Assembly: GCA_017554445.1 (NCBI GenBank)
Contig: JAFZIJ010000126.1
Location: forward strand, 1 to 64,000
DNA length: 64,000 bases
Direction of reading: 5' to 3'
Origin: Victivallales bacterium
Lineage (GTDB): Bacteria; Verrucomicrobiota; Lentisphaeria; Oligosphaerales; Oligosphaeraceae
Shown: positions 29,185 through 37,738 of the stretch, in pieces
Numbering within the stretch: the stretch's first letter is position 1
Layout: every line of letters begins with the position of its first letter
Translations under genes and position numbers: made by a program
The notes under the pieces: generated by a model
Seen by the model: only the letters and a program-made list of their open reading frames with translations
What the model was told of the DNA's origin: nothing
Databases searched by the model: none

Positions 29185-30462
29185 ATGTCAACATTCAATT
29201 TGAATTATGAACTCTCCATGCAGCCGCCGGACGTCATCCGCCGCGAGCAGGAACGCCTCCTCAACGAGCATGTCCAGCATTGCAAGCTCCATTCGCCGTT
29301 CTATCGCGAAAAGCTCGCCCATCTGCCGAACCGTCCGCTCACGCTTGACGATTTGAAAGATCTTCCGCTGACTTCCAAACATGATGTCCATGAACGCAAT
29401 GAAGATTTCATCGCCGTTCCACAACGCGACATTTCCGATATCGTCTTCACAAGCGGCACGACGGGCCGTCCATGCAAGATTGTCTATACCTTTAATGACG
29501 TCCATCGCCTTGGTTACAACGATGCTGTCGGCTTCAAATCCACCGGCATGAACGCGGAGGACATCGCCCTCATCACTTGCACGCTCGATCGCTGTTTCAT
29601 CGCGGGCCTCGCCTATTCGACTGGCGTCGTCCTGCTCGGCGGTGCCGTTATCCGCAACGGGCTCAACACGTTGGAAAGTCATGCGGATATCATCCAGAAC
29701 AACAAAGTGACGGCCATCGTCGGCGTCCCGTCGTTTATCGCCAAACTCGGCCAATTTTTGACGGACAACGCCATTGACATATCCTCCATCAAACATATCC
29801 TCTGCATTGGTGAACCATTGTATTCCAAGGAGATGCAACGCACGCCGCTTGCACAGAAGCTTGAAAACTTCTGGCCGGGCTGCGTCTATTCCACCTATGC
29901 TTCGTCCGAAATGGTCACGAGTTTCATGGAATGCAAGGAACGTCGCGGCGGCCATCCGCCAGCGGATCTCGGATTGGTGGAAATCATTGATGAACAAGGA
30001 AATCCGTTGCCACCCGGCGAAGTCGGAGAAGTCGTCGTCACGCCGTTGCAAGTCCAAGGCATGCCGCTCATCCGTTTCCGTACAGGCGATTTGAGTTTCA
30101 TCATTCCCGAACCATGTCCATGCGGCCGCCACACGCCGCGCCTCGGCCCGATTTTCGCACGTAAAGCACAGATGCTCAAAGTGAAAGGCACAACGCTCTA
30201 TCCCGCCAGTTTCTTCAATGTTCTCGAACAAATCGACGCCGTCGATAATTTCTATATGGAAGTCTCCGGCACGGCTCTTTCCGACGAAATTGATTTGTAT
30301 ATCTCTTTCAGAGAAGGAGATATGGAATCCAATCATATTCGCGAAAAGCTTATCGCCAAGACGCGCGTCAACGTCCGTCTGCATACCGTCACGCCGCAAG
30401 AGGCCCACAAGAAGGTTTTCGGCTCCACCCGCAAGCCGCTCCGTTTCTATGATTTACGATAA
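29185..30462 (+). CDS. Phenylacetate-CoA-ligase-like AMP-ligase (starter activation)
   Basis: 425 aa. The adenylate-forming P-loop is VFTSGTTGRPCKI; later motifs include STYASSEMVTSF, LIRFRTGDLS and the Cys-containing GRHTPRLGP region of PaaK-like ligases. Such enzymes activate an aromatic acid as the acyl-AMP and pass it to CoA or ACP. In aryl-polyene and flexirubin pathways the substrate is a coumaric- or hydroxybenzoic-type acid, so this is the likely source of the aryl starter. Which acid is used cannot be told here. Confidence 0.88.
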   Translation: MSTFNLNYELSMQPPDVIRREQERLLNEHVQHCKLHSPFYREKLAHLPNRPLTLDDLKDLPLTSKHDVHERNEDFIAVPQRDISDIVFTSGTTGRPCKIVYTFNDVHRLGYNDAVGFKSTGMNAEDIALITCTLDRCFIAGLAYSTGVVLLGGAVIRNGLNTLESHADIIQNNKVTAIVGVPSFIAKLGQFLTDNAIDISSIKHILCIGEPLYSKEMQRTPLAQKLENFWPGCVYSTYASSEMVTSFMECKERRGGHPPADLGLVEIIDEQGNPLPPGEVGEVVVTPLQVQGMPLIRFRTGDLSFIIPEPCPCGRHTPRLGPIFARKAQMLKVKGTTLYPASFFNVLEQIDAVDNFYMEVSGTALSDEIDLYISFREGDMESNHIREKLIAKTRVNVRLHTVTPQEAHKKVFGSTRKPLRFYDLR

Positions 30463-30468
30463 CGTTTT

Positions 30469-30879
30469 ATGAATAGCGCCCCTATCCCAGCCGCACAGTT
30501 TCTGCCGCACAAACCGCCGATGGCCATGATCGATTCCATCTTGGAAATCAGGCCCAACGGCCGCGCCACGGCGCATATCAGCCCGGACAATCGTTTTCTG
30601 AATTCCGACGGCGTTCTCGACCGCACGGTCGTTCCGGAACTCGTCGGGCAGGCCACCGCCGCCATCAACACATGCCGCAACAACGGCGTTGTCGCCCAAG
30701 GCTTTCTGGCTCTCGCGCGGGACATCCAATTCTTCCATGACATCCATGTCAACGACGACATCGTCATCAATCTAAAAGAAGAATCCCCCGTCGAAAATTG
30801 GGGCGTCATCACATTTGACATCCAAACCGCCAACAATACACTCTGCGCACAAGGAGAAATCAGCGTATGCATCTTGTAA
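30469..30879 (+). CDS. ApeP-like hotdog 3-hydroxyacyl-ACP dehydratase
   Basis: 136 aa, single hotdog domain. The N-terminal LPHKPPMAMIDSI with His14 matches the ApeP-type dehydratases, and VVPELVGQATAA fits the central helix with the acidic residue. It would remove water from the 3-hydroxyacyl-ACP to form each trans double bond. It starts six bases after the ligase and its last 13 bases overlap the LolA-like gene. Confidence 0.85.
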   Translation: MNSAPIPAAQFLPHKPPMAMIDSILEIRPNGRATAHISPDNRFLNSDGVLDRTVVPELVGQATAAINTCRNNGVVAQGFLALARDIQFFHDIHVNDDIVINLKEESPVENWGVITFDIQTANNTLCAQGEISVCIL

Positions 30880-31475
30880 TCATTATATTATCTTTTCTGT
30901 TAATCGTTCCCGTCTTCAGCGCGCCTTCTTTGGAGAAATTCGCCGAAAAGCTCAAGCCGCTTGCGCAGAACAAATCTGTACAGGCCGATTTCACACAAAC
31001 TCGCCATCTGGAAGACCTTGATTTCGACATGGTTATCAATGGAGAATTCGCTCAGGAGGCAGGCAGCCGTCTCGCATGGATCACGACGAAGCCACTCCAT
31101 TCCATCTGTCTCATCACGCCGCAGGGCATGAAATTCTGGGATGGTGAAACGAAAAAGACAACGACTCTCGCGGCGGACAAATATCCGTGGATCCAATTGA
31201 TTTTCAAGCTTCAATCACAATGGATGAACGGCGATCTTCTCGCGTTGAAACAAGATTTCACCATAGACGTCGTCGATGACCATTCCATTAAGCTCACGCC
31301 GCTCGCCACCGCCATCCAGATGTTCTTCAAGGAAATCACAATCCATTTCAGTTCAACATTTAACACCGTTGAAAAAGTCGTTTTCCGTGAGAAGACAGAC
31401 GATCTCATCACGCTTGAATTCGAAAATGTCGTCAACAATCAGACGATTCCTGAAAAAACATTCCAAATTCCATAA
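30867..31475 (+). CDS. LolA-like outer-membrane lipoprotein carrier
   Basis: 202 aa with a signal peptide (MHLVIIILSFLLIVPVFSA). The mature part has the LolA/LppX beta-barrel pattern: QADFTQTRHLEDLDFDMVI, then AWITTKPLHSICLITPQG, and a late strand ending LEFENVVNNQTIPEKTF. In aryl-polyene clusters this family is proposed to carry the finished lipid across the periplasm. The start overlaps the dehydratase gene, and the exporter follows after 47 bp. Confidence 0.88.
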   Translation: MHLVIIILSFLLIVPVFSAPSLEKFAEKLKPLAQNKSVQADFTQTRHLEDLDFDMVINGEFAQEAGSRLAWITTKPLHSICLITPQGMKFWDGETKKTTTLAADKYPWIQLIFKLQSQWMNGDLLALKQDFTIDVVDDHSIKLTPLATAIQMFFKEITIHFSSTFNTVEKVVFREKTDDLITLEFENVVNNQTIPEKTFQIP

Positions 31476-31522
31476 CCACAACCACCGGTCCCGCAGGAGC
31501 GGGCCCCTCCCAATCACCAACC

Positions 31523-34510
31523 ATGGCCGTCCGTCTTCTCATCTTCGCACTCAGACATCGCAGGCAACTGTGGATCGCCGTTGCCCTGCTTCTCTGCGCG
31601 GCGATTGGGGCGGCAATCAAAGGAAACTACACCAATGATTTAGCGTACATGTTTCCGAATAATTCCATATCTGGCAACATGTATCGCGTCATGCAGTCAA
31701 GTCGCCTCACGCAATCCATTCAATTGGAATTAGATACAGGTATTCCCAATGGTGCGCCGCCGCTTCTGCCAAAATTGGACGAATTGGTTGAAGCTCTTCG
31801 AAAACAGCGCTATGTCGAATCCGTTGATTTCCGCTTTATGCCGGAAAACACGGATGTTATGGCATCGCTCATCGCCGCACTTCCTTTGATTGCAGATGCT
31901 TCCATTCTTGACAACGCCTCACCGGCGGAAGCCGTCATGACCATTCGCAAGGCGCTTGCCCTGCCGGGCACGCCCATTGCAGACCAACGGGCCGATCCTT
32001 TTGGCTTCCGCCTTCCATACTACCGTCTGCTCGAACGTTTCCGTAGCCTCGGCGGCTACAACGTTTCGTCGCTGTATCCATTCTTGACGGATGCAGACGC
32101 GCAACGCGTACTGATTCTCATCAACGCAGACTTCCCCGAAGCACCGTCCTCTGGCGACATCGCCACACTGTTTTTTAGCATTGAATTCACTGTCCACCAA
32201 CATCTTCCAGACGTCACGGCAACCATCGTCTCCCCCTTGAATCACAATCTGGAAAACGAACGTGCCGTCAAACGGGACATTCTCGCCGTTTCATTGCTCT
32301 CCATCATCGCCTTGATCGCATTGGTCACAGCATGGTTCTTCTTCACGGAACGCCAGTCGTCGCAATCCTTTGATTTTATGGGCATTATCGTCATTCCCCT
32401 CATGCCAGTCATCGCCTCAATCATCGTCACGGGCCTTCTCGCCCTCTGCTTCCACAGCCTATGTTTCTTTGTATTAGGAATTTGTGGCGGTATCGCGGGA
32501 CTGGCCGTCGATCAAGGCATCCACATCTACACGGCCTACGCGGGACGCATGCGCATCCGCCGTCTGGCCGGCATCCAACTTCCGCTCGCCCTTAGCGTCA
32601 TCACATCCGCCGCGTCATTTCTCGTATTGCTTGCGACAGGCATCGTCGCCTATCGCCAAATGGGCCTTTTCGCCGCCTTGACGCTTATCCTTAACCTATT
32701 CCTTTCCTTTACGTTACTACCGACAATTCTGAAGCCACGCCGTCCAGTCACGATCCATATCGCGGACTTCCGTCCATCCAAACCGTTGGCCGCCATCATC
32801 AGCCTTATTTGGCTTATCATTACCATCGCCGCCGTCATCGTCATTCCCAAATTCCGGTTCAATTTATCCCTCCAATCCATGGACGGCAGTTCCGCTGAAA
32901 CGTTCCGCCAAGAGGAGGAACTTCAAAACCGCTGGCGTTCACAAGATGCTGGAACCATGATGGTTGTCACTGCAGACAGCCATGATAACGCACTCGACAC
33001 ATGCGATGACATCATGAACAACCATTTGGGAAATAATGGCTTCTCGCCGTCCTCCCTATGGCCTTCCATGACGGCACGTCAACGCCATCTGGACACTTGG
33101 ACGACGCCACAAACAACACAACGCCTTCAGAATCTTCAACTTGAGATACGCAGTGAATGTCAGAAAGCCAAACTTCCACCAGCATTTTTCGACGGCTTCT
33201 TCAAATCCATCAACCAAACCATCGCCACAGGCCTCAAGACACCGCCACCGCCGCTCATCCAGATGATTCACAAACATCTCATCCGCGACTATCCAGACTC
33301 CACAACTGCCATCATGTTTCTTCCAAAGTTTGTTGATAATGATTTACAAATATTTGTAGATAAAATACTTCCGATTTTACCCAAAAACGCCGCCCTACTT
33401 TCTTCTGACGTCTTTCGTCTTGCCGTCGCAATAGACACTCGCCCACGCTTCACCAAAACCGTCATCATTATCATACCGCTTCTGATTTTCTGCCTTTTGT
33501 GCGCCTTCCGCTCTCCCATGCAAATCCTGCTTATCCTCCTGCCTGGTTCCACCGCCATCCTCTGGGGCCTCGGATTGGCCGCCGCTTGTGGCTTCAAACT
33601 CAATCTCGTCAATCTCTTCAGTATCGTCATGCTGACAGGGCTTGTCATCGACTACGGTATTTTCGCCCTGCATCATGCGCGGCAACCATCATCATCCATC
33701 CCGACCGCCATGCTGCTATCCGCTCTGACCACGATTCTTACGACGGGGGCCCTGCTCGCTTCCAAGCATCCTGTCATGTTCAGCACAGGCCTCGTCCTGT
33801 CATTTGGTATCTTGCTGACAGCATCCACCGCCCTCTTTGTCATTCCATCTCTTGTGCAAATCCTTCCCTTCCTGAAACATAAGTTCTTCTGTTTCATTCT
33901 TCCGCTCATTCTGCTACTCTCTTCAGGTTGCATGTCGCTCCATCCAGAAAAGTTCCCGCCGCGTGATTTGAGCGAAACCGAACGCACACAGGAAATTAAT
34001 GATTTCCAGAAACTTCAGAACGAGCCGAAAAAAAATCTGTATAAAATGACCATCCATGTCTTATGGTATGACATCCCCATGCTTCTCGCCGTCAAGACAG
34101 ATGCCGCGACGGGCTCCCTCCGTGCCGTCGCCACCGCCACCAACGGCGTGACGCTTTTTTCCGTCTCCGGCAAGAATTTCAAAGAAGAGAAGAAATACAT
34201 CTCCGATGTTTTTCCCGATATCGCCAAACGACGTCTTTTCAACACGTTGTTCGATGATCTCTGCCACGTTTTCCTTCCGTTTTCGCCAAATAGACTGGCA
34301 TCCTGTCCGCCGCCGCTTGGAGAAAAACCGAACGAAACGTCCTACGCAGGTTCGCCACTACGGCTTGTTTTGCTAAAAAACGGCACGTTTCCACGACGTC
34401 ACTGGCAAACGGCCTATTACGGATGGCTTCCAGAAAAAAGAACCTTCAACTCCATCGTATATAAGAACTTCCAATCGCACTACCGATTCACGTTTACCCT
34501 TGCCAATTGA
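31523..34510 (+). CDS. MMPL/RND-type exporter fused to a DUF3261-like lipoprotein
   Basis: 995 aa. Residues ~15-795 form an MMPL exporter with two sets of membrane helices (first around 250-410, second around 650-785) and two periplasmic loops. The intramembrane Asp motifs AGLAVDQGIHIY and LTGLVIDYGIF are present. At ~785-803 a Lys-flanked hydrophobic stretch ends in the lipobox-like LLLSSGC with Cys803, followed by ~190 residues resembling the DUF3261 lipoproteins encoded next to the exporter in other aryl-polyene clusters. The reading frame is continuous, so this is a fusion or a lost stop codon. It probably exports the polyene lipid. Confidence 0.85.
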   Translation: MAVRLLIFALRHRRQLWIAVALLLCAAIGAAIKGNYTNDLAYMFPNNSISGNMYRVMQSSRLTQSIQLELDTGIPNGAPPLLPKLDELVEALRKQRYVESVDFRFMPENTDVMASLIAALPLIADASILDNASPAEAVMTIRKALALPGTPIADQRADPFGFRLPYYRLLERFRSLGGYNVSSLYPFLTDADAQRVLILINADFPEAPSSGDIATLFFSIEFTVHQHLPDVTATIVSPLNHNLENERAVKRDILAVSLLSIIALIALVTAWFFFTERQSSQSFDFMGIIVIPLMPVIASIIVTGLLALCFHSLCFFVLGICGGIAGLAVDQGIHIYTAYAGRMRIRRLAGIQLPLALSVITSAASFLVLLATGIVAYRQMGLFAALTLILNLFLSFTLLPTILKPRRPVTIHIADFRPSKPLAAIISLIWLIITIAAVIVIPKFRFNLSLQSMDGSSAETFRQEEELQNRWRSQDAGTMMVVTADSHDNALDTCDDIMNNHLGNNGFSPSSLWPSMTARQRHLDTWTTPQTTQRLQNLQLEIRSECQKAKLPPAFFDGFFKSINQTIATGLKTPPPPLIQMIHKHLIRDYPDSTTAIMFLPKFVDNDLQIFVDKILPILPKNAALLSSDVFRLAVAIDTRPRFTKTVIIIIPLLIFCLLCAFRSPMQILLILLPGSTAILWGLGLAAACGFKLNLVNLFSIVMLTGLVIDYGIFALHHARQPSSSIPTAMLLSALTTILTTGALLASKHPVMFSTGLVLSFGILLTASTALFVIPSLVQILPFLKHKFFCFILPLILLLSSGCMSLHPEKFPPRDLSETERTQEINDFQKLQNEPKKNLYKMTIHVLWYDIPMLLAVKTDAATGSLRAVATATNGVTLFSVSGKNFKEEKKYISDVFPDIAKRRLFNTLFDDLCHVFLPFSPNRLASCPPPLGEKPNETSYAGSPLRLVLLKNGTFPRRHWQTAYYGWLPEKRTFNSIVYKNFQSHYRFTFTLAN

Positions 34511-34516
34511 CTCTTC

Positions 34517-34900
34517 ATGCCGTATTCCATCATCCAATCCGAACTGCTGAAACGCATTCATGATTTCCAATGTCATGACGACGGCTCCTATTCCGCCGCC
34601 ATCACGTTTGATCCTGCGTTCACAGGCTTTGACGGACATTTTCCAGGCAATCCCGTCGTTCCCGCCGTTTGCCAACTATCCGCCGTGGAAGTCCTTGCGC
34701 ACATGGCACTTGGACATAAAGATCTGAAGCTCGCCACGATTTCTCTCATGAAATGCCGAGCTCCGTTATTGCCCAACGATACGGCGACATTTACGTTCAC
34801 GATCACTCAAAATGCTAACGATGCAATCGTGAAAGCGGATCTTTCAACTCCCAAACAGAAAAACACTTCCAAATTTAAATTGATATTCCAATATGCCTAA
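34517..34900 (+). CDS. ApeI-like hotdog 3-hydroxyacyl-ACP dehydratase
   Basis: 127 aa, hotdog fold. GHFPGNPVVPAV with His41 is the FabA/FabZ-type active-site loop, as in ApeI. Where FabZ has its catalytic Glu this protein has SAVEV, so the exact acid is unclear. In characterised clusters ApeI acts alongside ApeP; here both are present too. The stop overlaps the thioesterase start by eight bases. Confidence 0.85.
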   Translation: MPYSIIQSELLKRIHDFQCHDDGSYSAAITFDPAFTGFDGHFPGNPVVPAVCQLSAVEVLAHMALGHKDLKLATISLMKCRAPLLPNDTATFTFTITQNANDAIVKADLSTPKQKNTSKFKLIFQYA

Positions 34901-35381
34901 ACGCCGTCAGAAAAAATATTTCACCACCCTGCCAGACGATCCGCAGCCCATCGTCCACGAAGTGCAGCATCGACTCGCCTTCAGCGAAGTCGATGCTCTC
35001 GCCATTGGCTGGCATGGACATTATCCGGAATTCTTCGAAATGGCACACACGGAACTCATGCGTAAGATTGGTCTTACGTATGACTTATATCGCGAAAACG
35101 GCATTGGGGCTCCCATCGTCCAACTCCATGCCGACTACTTCGCGCCATTGATTCTCGATGAAATCTTCACCATCCGCGCGGAACTCGTCTGGAGCGACGG
35201 CGCCCGCATCAACGTCAACTACGAAATCATCAAAGAGAATGGCCAACTAGCCGGAACAGGCTACACGGTCCAAATGCTTTTTGACGCCTACAACCACACG
35301 CCCTTCGTCACCACGCCGCCGCTCGTCGAATCCGTCTGGCAGCGCTGGAAAAATGGTGAATTCCTAGAAAAACAGAATTAA
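34893..35381 (+). CDS. Hotdog acyl thioesterase (4-hydroxybenzoyl-CoA thioesterase type)
   Basis: 162 aa. FSEVDALAIGWHGHYPEFFE matches the YbgC/4HBT signature, with the catalytic Asp in VDALAIGWHGHY. It would hydrolyse acyl-ACP or acyl-CoA thioesters, either to release the polyene or to remove mis-primed chains. A Lys/Arg-rich N-terminus (PKRRQKK) precedes the domain. It is the last biosynthetic gene before the RhuM interruption. Confidence 0.88.
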   Translation: MPKRRQKKYFTTLPDDPQPIVHEVQHRLAFSEVDALAIGWHGHYPEFFEMAHTELMRKIGLTYDLYRENGIGAPIVQLHADYFAPLILDEIFTIRAELVWSDGARINVNYEIIKENGQLAGTGYTVQMLFDAYNHTPFVTTPPLVESVWQRWKNGEFLEKQN

Positions 35382-35417
35382 AAAACTAAAAGAAATATAT
35401 TTCAAATATTTTCCTTA

Positions 35418-35446
35418 TTGAAACCGTTTGAACAGTAGCAGACAAT
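35418..35446 (+). promoter_or_regulatory. Candidate promoter for the RhuM gene
   Basis: TTGAAA (35418-35423), 17-bp spacer, GACAAT (35441-35446), 26 bp before the gene start. It lies in an AT-rich gap and is followed by a GAAGGAAA ribosome site, unlike the neighbouring genes. It would let the inserted gene be expressed independently. Confidence 0.35.
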
Positions 35447-35472
35447 CTTCGATTTCATGAAGGAAACAAAAA

Positions 35473-36513
35473 ATGAACGGTGAATTACAAATACAAAAAT
35501 CCCAGATGCTGATGTTCGAATCAGAGGATGGGAAATTTCATATTGATGTTCGATTTGAAGATGAGACCGTCTGGCTCACTCAGGCTATGATGGCGGAATT
35601 GTTTGAGGTAGTTCCACAAAACATCACATTACATATCAAAAACATTTACAATGAAGGTGAATTGCTAGAAGAAGCAACTTGTAAGGATTTCTTACAAGTT
35701 CGTCAGGAAGGCAATCGCCAAGTGCAGCGTCTTCTTAAATTCTACAATCTAGATGTCATCATTTCGGTTGGATACCGCGTCAATAGCCGTCGAGCGACAC
35801 AATTTAGGCAATGGGCGACCAATGTACTAAAGGAGTATATTCGCAAAGGCTTTGTTCTGAACGATGAACGAATGAAGAATGGCGTAGATCTACGGTATTT
35901 TGACGAACTGCAAGAGCGGTTACGGGAAATTCGCCTGTCGGAACGTGTTTTCTATCAGAAAATCAAGGACATCTATACGACTAGCATTGACTACAACCCG
36001 AAAGATGAACGTACCATTGAGTTCTTCAAAATCATACAGAACAAGTTGCTATGGGCCATCAGCAATCAGACTGCTGCAGAACTAGTCGTACGTCGCGCCA
36101 ATGCAGAATTGCCGTTTATGGGAATGCAATCATATGACAAAAAGAACCCAAGACGCATCACAAAACAAGATGCCATGACTGCCAAGAACTATCTCAACGA
36201 AGAAGAAATGAGAGCTCTTGGGCTTCTTGTGGAACAGTATCTGGCTTTTGCCGAAGCCCAAGCGCAACAGCACATTGCTATGTGTATGGACGATTGGATT
36301 AAACGTTTAGATATGTTGCTGGTATTCAACGGAAGAGAACTTCTTCAGAATGCAGGAAATATCAGCCACAAACTGGCAGAAGAGATTAGTACCCAACAAT
36401 TGGAGCTATATCGTGCACGCCTTGCCCAAGAGGAACACGAACAGAGCTTGCAAGAACTGGAGCAAGATTTGAAGCAATTCTGCTCTGCAAAAAACATAAA
36501 CACAGTCAATTAA
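35473..36513 (+). CDS. RhuM-family protein inserted in the aryl-polyene cluster
   Basis: 346 aa. The N-terminal part is the RhuM/KilA-like DNA-binding type: VWLTQAMMAELFEVVPQNIT, IISVGYRVNSRRATQFRQWA and TNVLKEYIRKGFVLNDERM. The C-terminal part (~residues 150-330) is helical with a likely coiled coil. The family is linked to mobile islands and to toxin-like or defence functions, but its activity is not established. The gene is clearly more AT-rich than its neighbours, has its own ribosome site and candidate promoter, and has no role in polyene synthesis. It is most likely a recent insertion. I see no flanking terminal repeats or transposase. Confidence 0.9.
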   Translation: MNGELQIQKSQMLMFESEDGKFHIDVRFEDETVWLTQAMMAELFEVVPQNITLHIKNIYNEGELLEEATCKDFLQVRQEGNRQVQRLLKFYNLDVIISVGYRVNSRRATQFRQWATNVLKEYIRKGFVLNDERMKNGVDLRYFDELQERLREIRLSERVFYQKIKDIYTTSIDYNPKDERTIEFFKIIQNKLLWAISNQTAAELVVRRANAELPFMGMQSYDKKNPRRITKQDAMTAKNYLNEEEMRALGLLVEQYLAFAEAQAQQHIAMCMDDWIKRLDMLLVFNGRELLQNAGNISHKLAEEISTQQLELYRARLAQEEHEQSLQELEQDLKQFCSAKNINTVN

Positions 36514-36550
36514 TTTATATATAAATTATTGAAATAAAAAACTATAAATA

Positions 36551-36585
36551 ATTAAGCATTAAGCATTAAGCATTATGCATTGTAC
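36551..36585 (+). repeat. Heptamer mini-repeat, family F (ATTAAGC), overlapping a start codon
   Basis: Three perfect ATTAAGC units, then ATTATGC and ATTGTAC, all in 7-bp phase. The ATG of the following glycosyltransferase (36575) lies inside the fourth unit. The family also occurs at 46323-46343 and 61362-61389. Confidence 0.85.
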
Positions 36586-37732
36586 AGTCGTCATCCCAGT
36601 CTATGACAACGAGCGCACGGTCTTGCAGGTCGCGCTGGCAGCGCGACGCCTGCATCCGCATGTGCTCGTCGTTGATGACGGCAGTACACGCCTGCCAGAC
36701 GACTTCAACAATATCTTGAAAACCAACGACATCCGTCTCATCCGTCATCCGCAGAACTACGGAAAAGGCGTCGCCTTGCAGACGGCGTTGAAAGACCTTC
36801 ATGAACGCCACGTCGATTACATGATCACGCTGGATGCAGACGGTCAGCATTCTCCTGATGACATTCCGGCCTTCATCAACCTGCTGGAAAAAGAAGGCCA
36901 GAATCGTGATTTGCTCGTCATCGGAGTCCGTGATTTCAATGGCCCCAACGTGCCTGATTCCAGCAAGTTCGGACGCAAATTCTCCAATTTCTGGATCAAA
37001 CTCGAAACGGGCGTCACCTGTGCGGACACGCAAAGCGGCTTCCGCGCATATCCCGTCGAACCGCTTTCGAAACTGAAATTCCATTGTACACGCTATAATT
37101 TTGAAATCGAAGTTCTCACACGCGGACTGTGGGGCGGTCTCCAACTCCGCGAACTACCCATCCACGTCACCTATGAACCGCCTGAACAGCGCGTTTCGCA
37201 CTTCCATCCATGGAAAGACAACGTTCGTCTGTCGTTGCTTCATACGATGTTGGTAACACGTCGGTTGCTGCTATTTCCGCACAAACGGATCGTCCCCAAG
37301 CCGAAACTGCAACTGCCGTCGCTTTGGAAACATCCAAAGGAATTCTTCCTGTTTCTGCTAAAGGAAAATGCGACGCCTGAACTGCTTGCCATTTCGGCGG
37401 GCGTCAGTTCGTTTCTGGCCGTTTTGCCGCTCATCTCCTGCCACATGCTCGTCATCCTCTATGTCTGCATCCGTCTTAACTTGAACAAAGTCATGGCGTT
37501 AGCCATCCAAAACCTCTACATGCCGCCGTTCACGCCATTCCTCTGCATCGAACTCGGCTACTTCATGCGCCATGGTGCATTTCTGCGCGAAGCGTCAATG
37601 CAAACCATCGTCCATGAACTCCACTTGCGTTTTTGGGAATGGCTTCTCGGCAGTCTCGTCATCGCACCCATCGCGGCAATCCTTTCTGGATTAATCACTT
37701 ACGTCACAGCCAGACGGCTTCAAAAGTCGTAA
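36575..37732 (+). CDS. GT2 glycosyltransferase fused to a DUF2062 membrane domain
   Basis: 385 aa. Residues 1-~230 form a GT-A fold family 2 transferase: VVIPVYDNERTV, VVDDGST, TLDADGQHSPDD, then DTQSGFRAY, as in dolichol-phosphate-mannose-synthase-like enzymes. Residues ~250-380 form the DUF2062 domain with two or three membrane helices. In aryl-polyene clusters a glycosyltransferase is proposed to build the sugar/lipid anchor. The start codon lies within a heptamer repeat; the next gene follows after six bases. Confidence 0.85.
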   Translation: MHCTVVIPVYDNERTVLQVALAARRLHPHVLVVDDGSTRLPDDFNNILKTNDIRLIRHPQNYGKGVALQTALKDLHERHVDYMITLDADGQHSPDDIPAFINLLEKEGQNRDLLVIGVRDFNGPNVPDSSKFGRKFSNFWIKLETGVTCADTQSGFRAYPVEPLSKLKFHCTRYNFEIEVLTRGLWGGLQLRELPIHVTYEPPEQRVSHFHPWKDNVRLSLLHTMLVTRRLLLFPHKRIVPKPKLQLPSLWKHPKEFFLFLLKENATPELLAISAGVSSFLAVLPLISCHMLVILYVCIRLNLNKVMALAIQNLYMPPFTPFLCIELGYFMRHGAFLREASMQTIVHELHLRFWEWLLGSLVIAPIAAILSGLITYVTARRLQKS

Positions 37733-37738
37733 AACATC

